The translations under genes and the position numbers were made by a program. 58,763 nt of DNA from Ruminococcus sp. (GTDB taxonomy: Bacteria; Bacillota; Clostridia; Oscillospirales; Acutalibacteraceae): assembly GCA_022779485.1 (NCBI GenBank), contig JALFTC010000004.1:1-58763 (forward strand), given 5' to 3'. Each line of letters opens with the position of its first letter. The first letter of the stretch is position 1. Under the pieces are notes generated by a model, which saw nothing but the letters and a program-made list of their open reading frames with translations, did no database searches and was not told the DNA's origin. This document shows positions 1-10,500 of the stretch, piece by piece.

Positions 1-846
1 ATATTTTCGGCAAAATCTACTACAATGGTTCAAGCTTTATGAATCCATATGATTTCACTGAAAAGACTGCCCTTATGACAGCAACATTCCGTATTGTAAA
101 AGAAGGCGGACAGTATTATTCATCAGGAAATGTAGATGTACTAACAGGCGTTGACGGCACAAAATATGCAACTGACGGCAAGATGGAAACACCATTTACT
201 TGGATTGAGTCAACCGACGGTGCTGAAGTTACCTATCCAACCACATTACCAACAACCACAATAGAAACCTCAACAGTAGCAGATACTACTGTATCAGAAA
301 CCACAATAACTCCTACAACTGCAACAGAGCCATCAGAACCATTACTCGGCGAAACAACATTTAACGGTAAAAAGGTCAAGGTTGGCGATTTGGTAACAGT
401 TACATACTATATCCAAACAGATAAGATGTGCGAAGATTTCCAGGTTTATATGGAATACGGCACAAATTCAGTTCATAATGACGGTATCGAGCTTGTTTCC
501 TTTACTCCGGGTGAGACCAAGGGCGCTATGTACAACACAGATATTTTCGGCAAAATCTACTACAATGGTTCAAGCTTTATGAATCCATATGATTTCACTG
601 AAAAGACTGCCCTTATGACAGCAACATTCCGTATTGTAAAAGAAGGCGGACAGTATTATTCATCAGGAAATGTAGATGTATTAACAGGTGTTGACGGAAC
701 AAAATATGCAACTGACGGCAAGATGGAAACACCATTTACTTGGATAGAGTCAACCGACGGTGCTGAAGTTACCTATCCAACCACATTACCAACAACCACA
801 ATAGAAACCTCAACAGTAGCAGATACTACTGTATCAGAAACCACAA
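1..846 (+). repeat. Tandem 540-bp in-frame duplication
   Basis: Bases 1-306 and 541-846 are nearly identical, differing at only a handful of positions (for example near 141, 149, 158 and 206), at a period of exactly 540 bp (180 codons). The first copy is cut by the window edge. The duplication spans one cohesin-like module plus its Thr-rich linker, so module number probably changes by recombination. Repeats this similar can also be collapsed by short-read assembly. Confidence 0.95.
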
Positions 847-1619
847 CAGTTCCGGTAACCGAAACAACAACAGTAACAGAAACCACAACAATTCCGGTAA
901 CCGAAACAACAACAGTAACAGAAACTACAACAGTTCCGGTAACCGAAACAACAACTGTTACAGAAACAACAACCGTTACAGAAACAACAACCACAACAGA
1001 GCCTGTAACAGAAGTTACTACAACTGAAACAGAACCAACAACTACAACAGTTACAGTACCTCTAACAACTAAACCGGATAAAGTTTTAGTTAGCAGAATT
1101 ACACTAAACACCAAATCACAGACAATATATACAGGAAAAACATTTAGGCTAAAGTCTACTGTTTCTCCTGCAAAGGCAACCAACAAGGGTGTTCAGTATA
1201 TTTCATCAAACAAGAAGGTAGCAACTGTTACATCAACAGGCTATGTAAAGGGTATCAGACCGGGTACTGCCTACATCACAGTTAAGGCTAAGGATGGCAG
1301 CGGTAAGTATGCTAAGTGCAAGATAACAGTAAAACAGCAAAAGGCAACTTCTGTTAAGCTTAGCTCAAAGAAGGTTAAAATCTATGAAAAGGGTGGAAAG
1401 ATTAAGGTTAAAGCAACACTTACCCCATCAAATGTTTACAACAAGAATATAAATATTAAGTCAAACAATACCAAGATTGTAAAGGTTATCACATCAAGTA
1501 TTGTTTCAGGCAAGTATGCAACTCTGAAAGCCGTTAAGAAAGGCTCAACAACTGTTAAGTTTACAGCAGCAGACGGCTCCAAGAAGTACGCAATCTGTAA
1601 GGTAACAGCAAAGAAGTAA
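3..1619 (+). CDS. Cohesin-like / BIG2 surface protein (5' partial)
   Basis: The reading frame is open from the left edge, so the true start lies outside the window; 538 residues are visible. It begins inside one copy of a module of about 150 residues and then carries a complete second copy (about bases 348-770). That module has a VKVGD-type opening strand, a hydrophobic 'FQVYMEYG' strand and an 'ALMTATFRIV' closing strand, which resembles the cohesin fold; this is a motif judgement, not a search result. A Thr-rich linker of PVTETTTVTETTT type (about 770-1080) leads to two BIG2-like Ig domains (about 1086-1335 and 1350-1616), which end the protein. No dockerin, LPxTG motif or C-terminal membrane anchor is visible. 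If the modules are cohesins, it would be a scaffold receiving dockerin proteins such as those at 11.8 and 34.4 kb. It could instead be a general adhesin. Confidence 0.6.
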   Translation: MFGKIYYNGSSFMNPYDFTEKTALMTATFRIVKEGGQYYSSGNVDVLTGVDGTKYATDGKMETPFTWIESTDGAEVTYPTTLPTTTIETSTVADTTVSETTITPTTATEPSEPLLGETTFNGKKVKVGDLVTVTYYIQTDKMCEDFQVYMEYGTNSVHNDGIELVSFTPGETKGAMYNTDIFGKIYYNGSSFMNPYDFTEKTALMTATFRIVKEGGQYYSSGNVDVLTGVDGTKYATDGKMETPFTWIESTDGAEVTYPTTLPTTTIETSTVADTTVSETTTVPVTETTTVTETTTIPVTETTTVTETTTVPVTETTTVTETTTVTETTTTTEPVTEVTTTETEPTTTTVTVPLTTKPDKVLVSRITLNTKSQTIYTGKTFRLKSTVSPAKATNKGVQYISSNKKVATVTSTGYVKGIRPGTAYITVKAKDGSGKYAKCKITVKQQKATSVKLSSKKVKIYEKGGKIKVKATLTPSNVYNKNINIKSNNTKIVKVITSSIVSGKYATLKAVKKGSTTVKFTAADGSKKYAICKVTAKK

Positions 1620-1637
1620 TTTTATAGTTTAACCTTG

Positions 1638-1664
1638 TAAACCTCCGATTTTTTCGGGGGTTTA
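1638..1664 (+). terminator. Rho-independent terminator after cohesin-like gene
   Basis: An 11-bp stem (TAAACCTCCGA paired with TCGGGGGTTTA, one G-T wobble) starts 18 bases after the stop codon. The loop is a T run and T-rich sequence follows. Confidence 0.75.
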
Positions 1665-1728
1665 CTTATGTAAAAGTCATTTTTTTCGCAGTAATTTTTA
1701 TTGGTAAAAAATAATTTACAAAATAAAG

Positions 1729-1757
1729 TTGATTTATACCCGCAAATATTGTATAGT
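1729..1757 (+). promoter_or_regulatory. Sigma-A type promoter for the 1789 gene
   Basis: TTGATT, a 17-bp spacer and TATAGT, about 30 bases upstream of the chosen start at 1789. Confidence 0.6.
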
Positions 1758-1788
1758 AGTAAGCAGTATATTAGAGAGGAACAGTAAA

Positions 1789-2862
1789 ATGGATTATAAT
1801 AACGATAATAACCTAAACGAAGAAAATACAACACAGGAAAACACCGGTGTTGACGAAAACGGCAACTATGTGTCACAGTTTGGTGATATTACCAACACAA
1901 ACGATGAATTTTCAGATTTTACACCTGAAATTGAAAATGTAGGGGAGGAGAAAAAGAAGTTTTTCCTTTTCAAGTACATACACCCCAGCATTTTCATTGC
2001 AATTTGCGTATTCCTTGCAGCACTCATAGCATTCGGAGTTTATTACATCTTTGGCTCAAAGACCCTCACAGGCACTTGGGTGTACAAGGTAGAAGACACA
2101 TCTTCAACCGCAACAGCAGACGAGGCTCAGACCTATGAGTACTACTACATCTTTGAAAGTCCCGACAGCAACGGTAAGGGCGAATACAAAGTGTGCTTTG
2201 AGGGCGAAATGAACGGTGGCGAGTACACAGTTGCCACAAAGGATAACAAAAAGGTACTCAAACTTGGTACATCTGAACTTTATTATGAAGTAGAGGGCGT
2301 AAAGCTTTTCGGCAACGCAACACTAAAGCTCACACAACCGGCACAAACAGACAAGTCAACAGGTCAAACAGTTGAAGAGCAGACAATCGAAATGAAACAG
2401 AGCAAAAACCCCGATTATGAAAATCAGTCAATGGAAGATTTCAAGCTTGACGATGCTCTTGTAGGCGATTGGGATACAGATTTCAAGGTGCCATACTACT
2501 ATGGAATGTATCAGCTTGACTGCACAATCTCCTTTACCGATAACGGTATCCTGAAAGTCAATACCAAGAGTGACGATTTAGGACTTAACTCCACCTACTT
2601 CTATGCAATTTCAGCCGAAAAGGGCAAAATGACAATCAAAAATGTTGCCTCTGACGATAAATCACAGATAGAATACACCCTCAAGGACGGAGTGCTGACC
2701 TTCAACGATAAGAAGGGCGAAACAATCTTCAACGCAAATGTATTAGGCTCAGCCCAGTTCTATAAGCACGGCGAAAAGCCAAAGAGCCTTGAAACAACCA
2801 CAAAAGCAACAGAGAAAACAACCGAAAAGGCTACAGAAAAGGCAACCTCAACAACAAAGTAA
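1789..2862 (+). CDS. Single-pass membrane protein with extracellular domain, unknown function
   Basis: 357 residues. The ATG at 1789 was chosen because AGAGGA lies 8 bases upstream; an upstream in-frame ATG at 1729 overlaps the promoter and has no ribosome site. The N-terminal 55 residues are acidic and Asn-rich, with no signal peptide. A basic stretch (EKKKFFLFK) then precedes one transmembrane helix at about 66-88, so the N-terminus is probably cytoplasmic and the rest outside. The outer part has two similar beta-rich segments, each beginning with a Gly-x-Trp motif (GTWVYK and GDWDTD), that look like a repeated lipocalin-like module. The tail is Thr/Lys/Glu-rich (TTKATEKTTEKATEKA), like a wall-spanning linker. 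I do not recognise the family. It has its own promoter and lies between surface-protein genes. Confidence 0.75.
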   Translation: MDYNNDNNLNEENTTQENTGVDENGNYVSQFGDITNTNDEFSDFTPEIENVGEEKKKFFLFKYIHPSIFIAICVFLAALIAFGVYYIFGSKTLTGTWVYKVEDTSSTATADEAQTYEYYYIFESPDSNGKGEYKVCFEGEMNGGEYTVATKDNKKVLKLGTSELYYEVEGVKLFGNATLKLTQPAQTDKSTGQTVEEQTIEMKQSKNPDYENQSMEDFKLDDALVGDWDTDFKVPYYYGMYQLDCTISFTDNGILKVNTKSDDLGLNSTYFYAISAEKGKMTIKNVASDDKSQIEYTLKDGVLTFNDKKGETIFNANVLGSAQFYKHGEKPKSLETTTKATEKTTEKATEKATSTTK

Positions 2863-3193
2863 GGTAAAAATCAAAAAATCTCATAGTAAAGCATAACGGG
2901 TAGTCCCAAAAGGATTACCCGATTACATTCTACATAGTTTTGTGTAGTTTTATTACATCAATATGCACAAACAACACCCTAATAAATTAGTATATATTAA
3001 CAAAATATTAATATTTATTATTTTTTTGTTGCAAAAGCTTGATGAAAATGATATATTATAATTGTGTAATGAATATTTGCGTTTGCAATTAAATATATTT
3101 TATAAGATTTATACTTATAGTAGTTATAATTTTCATTTATCCCATATGTTGTATTTTGAATAATGACTTAACTTCTAATCGAGGAGAATTGAA
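2863..3193. other. AT-rich intergenic region upstream of the peptide gene
   Basis: This 330-bp gap holds the hairpin at 2897-2921 and very AT-rich sequence. A clear -10 (TATAAT at 3057-3062) lacks a good -35; TTGCGT followed by TATAAG about 100 bases before the peptide start is another weak promoter candidate. No coding capacity or RNA family is recognisable. Confidence 0.5.
2897..2921 (+). terminator. Hairpin downstream of the membrane protein gene
   Basis: A 10-bp stem (CGGGTAGTCC with GGATTACCCG, one G-T wobble) around a CAAAA loop, 35 bases after the stop. No T run follows, so it may be a weak terminator or an mRNA 3' stabiliser. Confidence 0.45.
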
Positions 3194-3391
3194 ATGGATA
3201 TGAAAAAGATTTATGTGACTCCCGAAATTGAATATGATGATTTTTCCTTAAATGATGTTATTTGTGCAAATCTGTACGAGACTCCGGAGTTTTATGCAAT
3301 AGGCTCAAACGGCAACAATGCCGGTTCAAGTGGTGCCGAAGGCGGTATGGGCGGTGCTACCGGTGGAGGTACCGGCGGTTTCGATTGGTAA
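3194..3391 (+). CDS. Short Gly-rich peptide, candidate RiPP-type precursor
   Basis: 65 residues, with GAGGAG 7 bases before the ATG and a strong terminator right after, so it is a monocistronic expressed gene. The first half is charged and leader-like (MDMKKIYVTPEIEYDDFSLN, then DVICANL). The second half is almost free of charge and very rich in Gly, Asn and Ser (GSNGNNAG...GGATGGGTGGFDW). No signal peptide or membrane segment is visible. From general knowledge, gut clostridia carry many small proteins starting MKK-x-Y-x-x-PEI with a conserved F-S/D-V-I stretch and a variable tail; such a fixed leader with a variable core is typical of modified peptides. The link to the PqqD/HprK operon 9.5 kb downstream is my inference. 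It could instead be a small structural or surface protein. There is one Cys (in ICAN) and no GG cleavage site before the tail. Confidence 0.7.
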   Translation: MDMKKIYVTPEIEYDDFSLNDVICANLYETPEFYAIGSNGNNAGSSGAEGGMGGATGGGTGGFDW

Positions 3392-3405
3392 ATTCAATTA
3401 CTATG

Positions 3406-3436
3406 AAAGACTTTCCAATATGGAAGGTCTTTTTTT
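3406..3436 (+). terminator. Terminator of the peptide gene
   Basis: AAAGACTTTCCA pairs with TGGAAGGTCTTT (one wobble) and is followed by a T run; it starts 15 bases after the stop codon. Confidence 0.9.
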
Positions 3437-3470
3437 ATACCTGTCATTCCCGGGTAGCAAAAAGTATCCA

Positions 3471-4040
3471 CTATATCCCATTTTGCCTTTAGATTAAATT
3501 ATCCAATATAAATACATCATCACTATTCACTATTACCTAATACCTAACAAAAGGCTCCCTCGGATGAGGTATTCCCTTGCTAAGGGAAATGCCCAAACGG
3601 GGCAAAGGGTTTGCCGTTTTCGCCGGAAAAGCTGTCGGCTCTGCCGACTGGGGGAGCGAAAAAGTGTCCTCTATATCCCATTTTGCCTTTAGATGAAATT
3701 ATCCAATATAAATACATCATCACTATTCACTATTACCTAATACCTATCAAAGCCTCCCTCGGATGAGGTATTCCCTTTCAGCGAAATGTTAGTAAAACAA
3801 AGGCACCCTCGGATGAGGGGGCTGTCACGCTTTGCGTGACTGGGGGAGTGAAAAAGTAGTCAATACAGCTTTCTTTGTCTTTAGATGTCAAAGTATACAA
3901 AGGCTCCCTCGTATGAGGGAGCTGTCGCCAAAGGCGACTGAGGGAGCGAAAAAGTGTCCTCTATATCTCATTTTGCCTTTAGATGAAATTATCCAATATA
4001 AATACATCATCACTATTCACTATTACCTAATACCTAACAA
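3471..4040. repeat. Array of three 80-bp repeats interleaved with palindromic elements
   Basis: Near-identical 80-bp units lie at 3471-3550, 3671-3750 and 3961-4040 (each starts CTATATC and ends in a TACCTAA/TAACAA-type segment). Between them are palindromic units of the form GGCTCCCTC-loop-GAGGGAGC with an inner hairpin, clearest at 3899-3950 where GTCGCC pairs with GGCGAC, and degenerate copies at 3552-3660 and 3800-3850. Related sequence recurs at 31.73 kb. Such units are typical of non-autonomous repeats in gut Firmicutes. Open frames crossing the array are not believable genes. Confidence 0.9.
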
Positions 4041-4148
4041 AAGCTCCCCTCCTGTCATTCCGCATTCCTAATTCCGAATTGCCATTATCTCCCAGTCATT
4101 CCGAACCACTCCCCCTGTCATTCCGAGGGAGCAAAGCATCTCTCCTCT

Positions 4149-4287
4149 TGTCATTCCGAGCGTAGCGAGGAATCTAAAAGGAAAGCAGTAGTGCCAAAAC
4201 CGACACTGTCAGGTTATAGGAAAGTATAATTCCCCTAACAAAGCAAGTGGTAAAGGCAGGGGATTCCTCGGCGAGCTCGGAATGACA
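4149..4287. repeat. 139-bp inverted-repeat element (TGTCATTCCGAG family)
   Basis: Arms TGTCATTCCGAGCGTAGCGA (4149 onward) and GATTCCTCGGCGAGCTCGGA (from 4262) are inverted copies of about 26 bp. The left arm and the adjoining GGAAAGCAGTAGTGC segment recur at 28.37 kb. Partial copies (GTCATTCCGA) lie at 4051, 4096, 4117 and 4320. Nothing gene-like is present between 4288 and the promoter at 4430. Confidence 0.85.
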
Positions 4288-4429
4288 TATTAGTGGATCA
4301 AAATAAAAAATCTACCCCTATCATTCCGAATTCCGAATTGCCATTACCCCCTGTTATTTGTCAATATACACATCTAAAACCACAACATTTTGTGCAAGTT
4401 TACAAATAAAATAAAAGTAATAATAACTA

Positions 4430-4458
4430 TTGAAATTTTCTTGTCAAAATGTTAAAAT
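4430..4458 (+). promoter_or_regulatory. Promoter of the 2395-residue protein gene
   Basis: TTGAAA, a 17-bp spacer and TAAAAT. It would give a 5' leader of about 125 bases. Confidence 0.5.
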
Positions 4459-4497
4459 GATACTAATTAAATGTGGGTTACTATGCCCTTTTGTGTG

Positions 4498-4512
4498 CTA
4501 CAACCGTTGTAG
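4498..4512 (+). promoter_or_regulatory. Leader hairpin
   Basis: CTACAA-CCG-TTGTAG is a perfect 6-bp stem in the 5' leader, followed by a GTCAGGCAACGAGGCA segment. I do not recognise a riboswitch family. Confidence 0.3.
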
Positions 4513-4591
4513 GTCAGGCAACGAGGCATTCAAATTCAGCATAATTTCCTGCAAATCCTAATACAAGAAAATTGTAATGGAGGTAATATTT

Positions 4592-7500
4592 ATGAAAATG
4601 AAAATCAAGCAAACCCTCCGCAGTATGTGGGCATTAGTTCTCGCAGTTCTTATGCTCTTGTCCACATTCTCAGCTGTGGCGGTTACGCTTAATACTGAAA
4701 GTACAGGTGCACAAACTGATGTTGAGTCTGTAGGAGCATATGTGAGTGTATATTTTGACAATTCTTCTGCAAACTGGACACAGGCATATGTTTATTATTG
4801 GACTGGTACTACACAAGAATATAACAATCAGAAACAATACAGTTCAAATAGTGGATTGGTATTTGCAAATGGAAGTGGAAAGGTAACCAGAGTGCCGGCT
4901 ACTTTGTCTGGTTCATATTATACAGCAGAAGTTCCTTCCACTGCTGAATATATTGCCTTTACTAATGACACACAAGATGTATCTAATTGGGGTGGTTTAG
5001 GTGGTAGAAGTGGTTATATCTATGCTTGTTCTTTTGATGAAACAAATTTTATTACATATAATCACAAATTTGATTCTTCAAAAACATTGTTTACACCTGT
5101 TACAACCGTATTAACCTATAATACTAATATGAGTTACTACAACGGTACTTGGTCAGAATATTCAGGCGGTAGTGGCACTACTTCTTACTACGTAACATAT
5201 GGTGTAGATTCAAGCACTTCTGCTTATGGTTCATTAACTTGTGCAAAGTCTGATGGTAATACAGTTAATTCAGATTCTTCTGTTGATAGCGGAACACCAG
5301 TAACATTCACAGCAACACCAAGTGAAGGTTATGCAGTAGAGGGCTGGTATAGTGATAGTTCTTGCAATAATAATAATAAGATTACTGAAGCAGGAACAAA
5401 TACAGAATACACAACTATAATTACTCAAAATACAGAAGTATATGTAAAGTTTAAATCGTCAACCATTACTCCTATTACTGATACAAACCTGATAAATATC
5501 CTTAATAGAACAAAAACACAAGCATATTTTGGTTATCCTAGTGATTGGAATACTACAACAGTATATGTTAATAATGGAACTAACAATGTTGATTCTGGAG
5601 AAAAACAGGGTACTTTTAAGGTTTCAGACGTTAATTATGCTTATTCCGGTTTGACCTTAGCTTCTAATACAAATTTGAAGAATTATCGTATTTCTAACAA
5701 ATCTGCAGAAGGGACAGGAAATGATTATTGGACAGGTTGTCCTATTAGTGGTACAGATTTGAATCTTGTTGGCGGTGCATTTTACTATATTACAGGCTCT
5801 AGTGTAAATAGTGCTGTAATCGTTTCCCCACACACAGCACAGACTTCTATAAATGCTACAAGCTTTGCAGCTGGCACAACTGACAAGTTATCTGTAACAA
5901 CTAAGGCTACTGAAACAACTTCTTCAACAGGTAATGCCTTAAAGTATCAGTATTATTTAAAGAGTGGTTCTGACTACATAAGACTTGGTTCTACTGATAT
6001 TGATGCGTCAATATCGGATACAGTTACCGATTTTGATATTTCAAATTTGCCTGCCGGTAATTATGAAGTAATTACTCTTCTTTGTGACGGTAATATTTAC
6101 TATGTAAGTGATACTACAACTGCCGATACATTCACAGTAGTCAGTGGTTATAATGTTACAACCGGTGTAAAGGTTTCAGCAGATGGCACAAACTATACTG
6201 ATTACGACACACAGGAAGTCCCAACAGGCGGTGGCTCTGCATTAACTACTACAGAATTAACAGCAAAGAACATTTCCGGCTACAAATTTGTTGGTTGGGA
6301 AGTATCTCCGGACAATGCTACTCAGATTGTAGGTGAAAGTTCAACTGTTACATATAATCCAACTGAAGATGTAACTGTATATGCAAAGTATAAAAAACTT
6401 TATACCATTACAATAAACCAACCTGCTAACGGTACAATTACTATCTCCCCGGATAAAACAACCGATGTAGTTGCAGGTACAGAAGTTACATTTACCGCTT
6501 CACCAAATAACGGTGATTACAAGTTTGATAATTGGACGGGTTCTTTTACAGATACAACTGCTACTGTTACTAAAACTGTAACTTCAAATTTGACAGTATC
6601 TGCACAATTTTCCGATAAAACCTACACAATGACCGGTGCGGTAGCAAATAATACCCCATCAAACGCCACAGTTACACCTGACAAAACACCTGCCAAGAAA
6701 GGCGATACTGTAACATTTACTGCAAAAGATATTGCTGGATATGAGGTGGAGTCTTGGAATGTTGATGGAGCTGCATCAAAAACTGTATCAGGTGATAAAA
6801 AATCAGTAATAGTTACAGTAGGAACTTCTGATGTAACAGCAACAGCAACATATAAGGCTAAGACATATACTGCATCATTCGGTACTTTGGAGCATGGTAC
6901 TGCCAATATCAATGGCGGAACAGACGGTGAATCCGCCACTGTTGCTTTTGGAAGTGAAGTAACAATTAATATTAAACCAAATGATGGCTATCAGGTTGGA
7001 ACAGTGACTGTTACCAGCGAAAATGTTAACGGACCGATTAATGTTACAGGTACCGACAATACTCGTAAATTCGCTATGCCGGCAGGAGATGTTACAATCA
7101 ATATAACATTCACAGAAAAGCCGACAACAAAGAGGATTTATGTTGATGTTTCTAATGCCACATCCGCATTCACTAATGTTGCTATTTATTATTGGGACAA
7201 AGCTGATAAAGGTAAAGCCGAACAGATGAAACCAACTGAAAAGCCAAATGTTTATTACTTTGATGTACCTTTAGAAAACTTGAAAGGTTTTCTATTCAAG
7301 AAGGGCATAGGAACAGGTTCAACTGATTGGGGTACAAAGACTGGCGATTTATCAATACAAAATGACGGTAGTGACCTTTATACGTTAAGTGCTTATAGTG
7401 GCTCTGGTGATTATACCGGCACATGGTCTGTATATGATTCAAAATTTACGATCACCTTGCCGTCAGCAGAGCACTATAATGTAAACCTTAAAATTAATGG

Positions 7501-10500
7501 TGTATCTGTTGCAGACGCTACGCCAAAGGCGAATGCCGGTGATGTTATCACCTTTACAATCACAACAAAGCGTGATTTTGATATTCTCAAAACCGTAACT
7601 ATTAAAGATAGTTCAGGTGATGTTACACATAATAAAGCAAATGGCGTTTACACCTTTACAATGCCTTCTTCCAATGTAACAATTGGTGCAACTCACGATA
7701 CACTCAGCTCAAGTTACAGTCTTGTTGGAGATTTTGGCAATTATCTGTTGTTGAAAAAAGATGTATCAACTACATCAAAATATGTATATGCTACTGTCAA
7801 TTTAGGTGCTGGTTCACATCACTTTAAAGTACTGGGACCAAATAGTGCTTGGTATGGAAATGATGGAACAATGAACAGTGCTAGTTGCACAGATTGGCTT
7901 TTTGAGACTAGTAAACAAAAAGATTGTTACATTGATACCACTGCTGCCGGTGATTACACCTTTATTCTGAACACAAATACAATGCGACTTTCCGTAATCT
8001 ACCCTGATGTAAACTACTATATTTATGGTAGTTTTCGTAAGGATGGTACAGAATATGGGTGGGATTCAGAAAATAGTAGAGCAAATTTGAAATTTGCATA
8101 TGATTCTGCAACCGGAAATTACAAGTTGGAAACCGGTGAAACTGTAAAAACATTATCAGGTTCATATTACTTCTGGGTGTCTAACGGCAGTAAACATTAC
8201 CAACCTTCTACAAAAAACACGAGTTTTCATACATTTACCGGTGAAACTGATGCTCAAAAGATGAATCTTAATTTAGTCAACGATAAGGTTGATGATAATA
8301 ATTTAAAATTCAATGACACTAATTCCACCAGTACATATACTGTCACCCTTTGGTTTGACCCTGTTGAAAGAAGGATTTGGTACACTACTGCTCCTGATAC
8401 TAGCCATGCAGTATATGCAAAGAACGGAACTCTTAAAACAACTTATGCATACGGTAAAACAGAAGTAACAGGCTCAACAAGTACAAAGGCTTCATCCGCA
8501 ATTGATACAAATACAGAAAAAGGTACAAAGTACTTTGCAAAAACCGGTGATGTGCTTACAATCACAAATACCCTTAATGATACTTATTACAATCAAGGTT
8601 ACTCTGTTCGTGCATTTGTTATTACATCAAAGACGAAGTCTGTAACAGTATCGGTGAACACAAGCGAAAAAATTGCAACAGCAACCTACATTATGCCTGA
8701 CTACGATATAGAGATTACACCAATCTACAAAAACAGTAACTTTACATATTACCCTGTTTACCTATATCCAAACGGCGTAAATAAAAACTGGGGCCAGGAA
8801 ATCGCTGTTTATTCCTACTATTATAAGAATAAGACTCATGCTGATTCGACCGATAAATATATGAACAGCCAGTACCCCGGTGAGCCAATGATGTTCGACG
8901 GTGAAAAGTATGTTACATATGTTCCAAAAGAATATATGGAATATGATGACACTAACAAAAAATGGACAGCACCAGAGGGTTATGCAATTTCAGGTGTTAC
9001 ATTTAACAATAACCAAATGGATAGTGTTCATAATGACTACTTTTTGGAGGAAGGTCAAAAAGTAAATAAACAGACATATGACTTTGATGACTTTGTAAAG
9101 ATTGTAAACAACGGATACGATACAGCTTCATTTATAGTGCAACAAAAGACCGGTACTACTTCAAACAAAGCTACGCTTTTGGGTACAGGAAATGTTACAA
9201 TAACTACACCTCCAAAATCATATGAGAATAATGTTAGTACACTTATATCAGATTTCTCCGACACCGGTAAAAATGGCTGGGAAAGATTAACTGACCTTTC
9301 CGGCAAGGATGTTAGTATCCTTGGTTATCAGTGCGGTGCAGCTGACGGTTCCGGTTCATTAAACACTGAAAATATGTTGAGAATTGTTTCAGTTGGTGAT
9401 TTGAATCATGAGAAACTGGACGAAAATAATAAAAGTTTTGGAGACGCTGTCGGTCAATGGTCGGTAGTATGGTATGTATATGACAAAGACGGAAAACTTA
9501 TTACAGCCGCCCACCCATCACAGTTTGTTCCAAAAATTAATGAGAAAACAGGTGTAGCACTTGCTCTCGATGAACAGTCAGAAGCATATAAAGCTGTTTA
9601 TAATTATTCCGGACAGGAAAATTGCGCATTTACTGCAGCTTATATCACATACGAATCAGAAATTAATTCACGAATTGACGGTCGTTGGCTCTATCAGACT
9701 TCTATTCAAACAGTAGATGTCAACGCAAAGGTTGTTTATAAGAACGCAGAAGGCAATTTCGTTGAAGACGCAAACGGTACAGTTGCAACTGCTACTCTTG
9801 ATGATACCGATCTCCCATCGAAGTCTGTTTATATCGGTACCGAGGTTCAGTATAATGCAGGTTCTCCTAAGGGTGAATATAAGTTTGTTGGTTGGTCAAC
9901 AACACCAAATGCTGTAGCTGAAAATATAATCTCCTCTGACGCTACTTATAAGCAATCTGTAAACAAGGATACTACCCTGTATGCTGTTTATGTTCCACTT
10001 GAAGCCGGTGAATATAACATCACTCACAACATTTACAAGGGTGCAGGAGCCGGTAACGGTACAGGTAACCTTTCAATCATTGCAACTGTAACTCATAAGG
10101 ATGGTACAACTACTAACATTTCAGGTTCAACTCTTGTTAGTGTTACCATTAATGAAACAGATAAACTCACAGTAAAATTGTCAACTGTTTGTACATTTGG
10201 TAGTACATTTATTGCTTATTACAAGGATGATACAAAAATAGATGAAACCGATAAGGGTAATACTTCATCTACCTATACTTTGAATTATACTTATCAGGAT
10301 ATTATAGATGCTGCTAATTCTTCAAACAGCCTTGATTTCTATTCTGATTTACAGAGAAACAGTATTGTAGTAAACTTTAAGTATTACGACAGAAGTGTTG
10401 TAAATAATACTCCTGCCGATATGAACAGTTCTCCTTCTACTATTACATTTGATAAGGCTATCCCTGACAGCTGTTATGATAATGACAATGGTAAAATTAA

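Noticed and set aside
773..1186. Long minus-strand frame over the Thr-rich linker
   Set aside because: It is the mirror of ACA/ACC-rich Thr codons and reads as a Val/Ser repeat; no ribosome site.
3471..4040. Possible CRISPR array
   Set aside because: Units are 80 bp with 120-210 bp gaps made of other repeats; no short direct repeats with unique spacers and no cas genes.
3832..4071. 79-codon plus frame in the repeat array
   Set aside because: It runs through palindromic and 80-bp repeats and has no ribosome site or protein-like composition.
4459..4591. Riboswitch in the leader of the giant gene
   Set aside because: Apart from a 6-bp hairpin I see no conserved core of a known class; the downstream gene is not metabolic.
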